Of a stretch of 10,655 nucleotides of DNA, positions 10,013 through 10,655 are shown in pieces. A model generated the notes under the pieces. The model searched no databases. It had not been told where the DNA came from and was given only the letters and a program-made list of their open reading frames with translations. Positions within the stretch are counted from its first letter, which is position 1. Every line of letters begins with the position of its first letter. The position numbers were made by a program, and so were the translations under genes. Origin of the DNA: an uncultured Erysipelotrichaceae bacterium (GTDB lineage Bacteria; Bacillota_I; Bacilli_A; Erysipelotrichales; Erysipelotrichaceae). The stretch is taken from contig CADBMY010000219.1 in NCBI GenBank assembly GCA_902795905.1, positions 1-10,655 on the forward strand. Direction: 5' to 3'.

Positions 10013-10655
10013 TGTTTCCTCCCCGGTTGTACATCTTCTCGATCATTCCTGCAGCATACTCGATCATGGATACGATACTGCCGTAATTCATGCGGGAAGG
10101 ACCGACGACCATCAGCTGTCCGGATTCGGTCTCATTGACCTTGAACGAGCTTCTGACGATCGCTACATCGTTGACCCATGTCAGTTCCGCTCCCCGGTTT
10201 GTCTTCAGAGCGACCGCATGTTCATCGTTTGTAAAGCTTTTCCAGGCACTTTGATCTTCCAGGATCGTCATCAGATTCTTCAGTTTGTTGATATCCTCAA
10301 ACTCCGGCTGATACAGCATCTTGTCACGTCCGCTGAAGTATACGTTCTCCGTCGCAAACTTGACAAAGGCCTGGATGAATGCCGTAAACAGCAGATCATG
10401 TCTCTGCACCACCGCGGCCAGATCCGGCTTCAGATCTTCCATACGCTTTGCCAGTTCGGCGATCGGCACATCTTTTAGTCTCGAGTTCAGGATCTCCGTA
10501 CAGTTTTCAATATCTGTCAGGGAGATATCCTCACTGAAGTGGAAGTTCTTGGTCTCGGTATGACCGGTGTTGGTGATAAAGACAACGACAGCGTTGCGGT
10601 TATCCAGAGGGAACAGACGGATATGCTCAAGTCTCTGTGTGGAACTGTCAGGTCC
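9999..10655 (-). CDS. hrcA: Heat-inducible transcription repressor HrcA (N-terminal third missing from window)
   Basis: The last 218 codons of a gene of about 340 codons; the frame is open to the window edge, so the DNA-binding winged helix is not visible. What is seen is the GAF-like/inserted dimerisation domain: RLEHIRLFPLDNRNAVVVFI, NCTEILNSRLKDVPIAEL, LLFTAFIQAFVKF, then the C-terminal hallmark LMVVGPSRMNYGSIVSMIEY. HrcA dimers bind the CIRCE inverted repeat upstream of chaperone operons and are kept active by GroEL, so chaperone shortage induces the genes. It is first in this operon and overlaps grpE by 14 nt. No CIRCE copy appears within the window. An internal GTG at 10469 is just a valine codon, not a start. 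Confidence 0.96.
   Translation of the reverse strand, partial: GPDSSTQRLEHIRLFPLDNRNAVVVFITNTGHTETKNFHFSEDISLTDIENCTEILNSRLKDVPIAELAKRMEDLKPDLAAVVQRHDLLFTAFIQAFVKFATENVYFSGRDKMLYQPEFEDINKLKNLMTILEDQSAWKSFTNDEHAVALKTNRGAELTWVNDVAIVRSSFKVNETESGQLMVVGPSRMNYGSIVSMIEYAAGMIEKMYNRGGNNGKQ

Overview
This window is a stretch of low-to-mid G+C Firmicutes (Bacillota) chromosome in which every supportable gene lies on the minus strand, so transcription runs from high to low coordinates. Lineage clues are the hrcA-grpE-dnaK-dnaJ chaperone cluster, a 608-residue DnaK whose length fits the short Gram-positive form, strong AGGAGG-type ribosome binding sites, and an S-box-like SAM riboswitch in front of metK. 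The combination of ClpB in the HrcA operon with a short MetK would fit an Erysipelotrichia-like organism; that placement is a guess.

Region by region in the direction of transcription: the 3' two thirds of hrcA (10655-9999) overlaps grpE (10012-9458), followed closely by dnaK (9441-7615). A secreted or lipid-anchored polysaccharide deacetylase (7658-6348) overlaps the end of dnaK and sits 16 nt before dnaJ (6331-5189), which is followed after 22 nt by clpB (5166-2602). These six genes look like one heat-shock operon: HrcA is its repressor, GrpE/DnaK/DnaJ form the Hsp70 folding machine, and ClpB is the partner disaggregase. The HrcA operator (CIRCE) expected upstream of hrcA lies outside the window, and none occurs inside it.

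After clpB comes an intergenic region (2384-2601) holding a promoter, a SAM-clan riboswitch aptamer and a terminator-like hairpin, all directing metK (2383-1361; S-adenosylmethionine synthetase, short form). After metK, a small three-helix membrane protein (1301-810) has its own -10 box and ends at a textbook UUCG terminator (806-780). The last unit begins with an extended -10 promoter overlapped by a 7+7 inverted repeat. It encodes an XRE-type repressor (671-228) and, 3 nt later, the start of a membrane-anchored coiled-coil protein (224 to beyond position 1). Its visible C-terminal end resembles the regulator's own C-terminal domain.

Most of the window is conserved housekeeping sequence. The items worth a second look are the riboswitch whose inferred P1 helix competes with the terminator, the short and divergent MetK, the deacetylase embedded between dnaK and dnaJ, and the regulator/membrane-protein pair with a shared domain. 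I see no CRISPR array, insertion sequence, phage, tRNA or rRNA gene.
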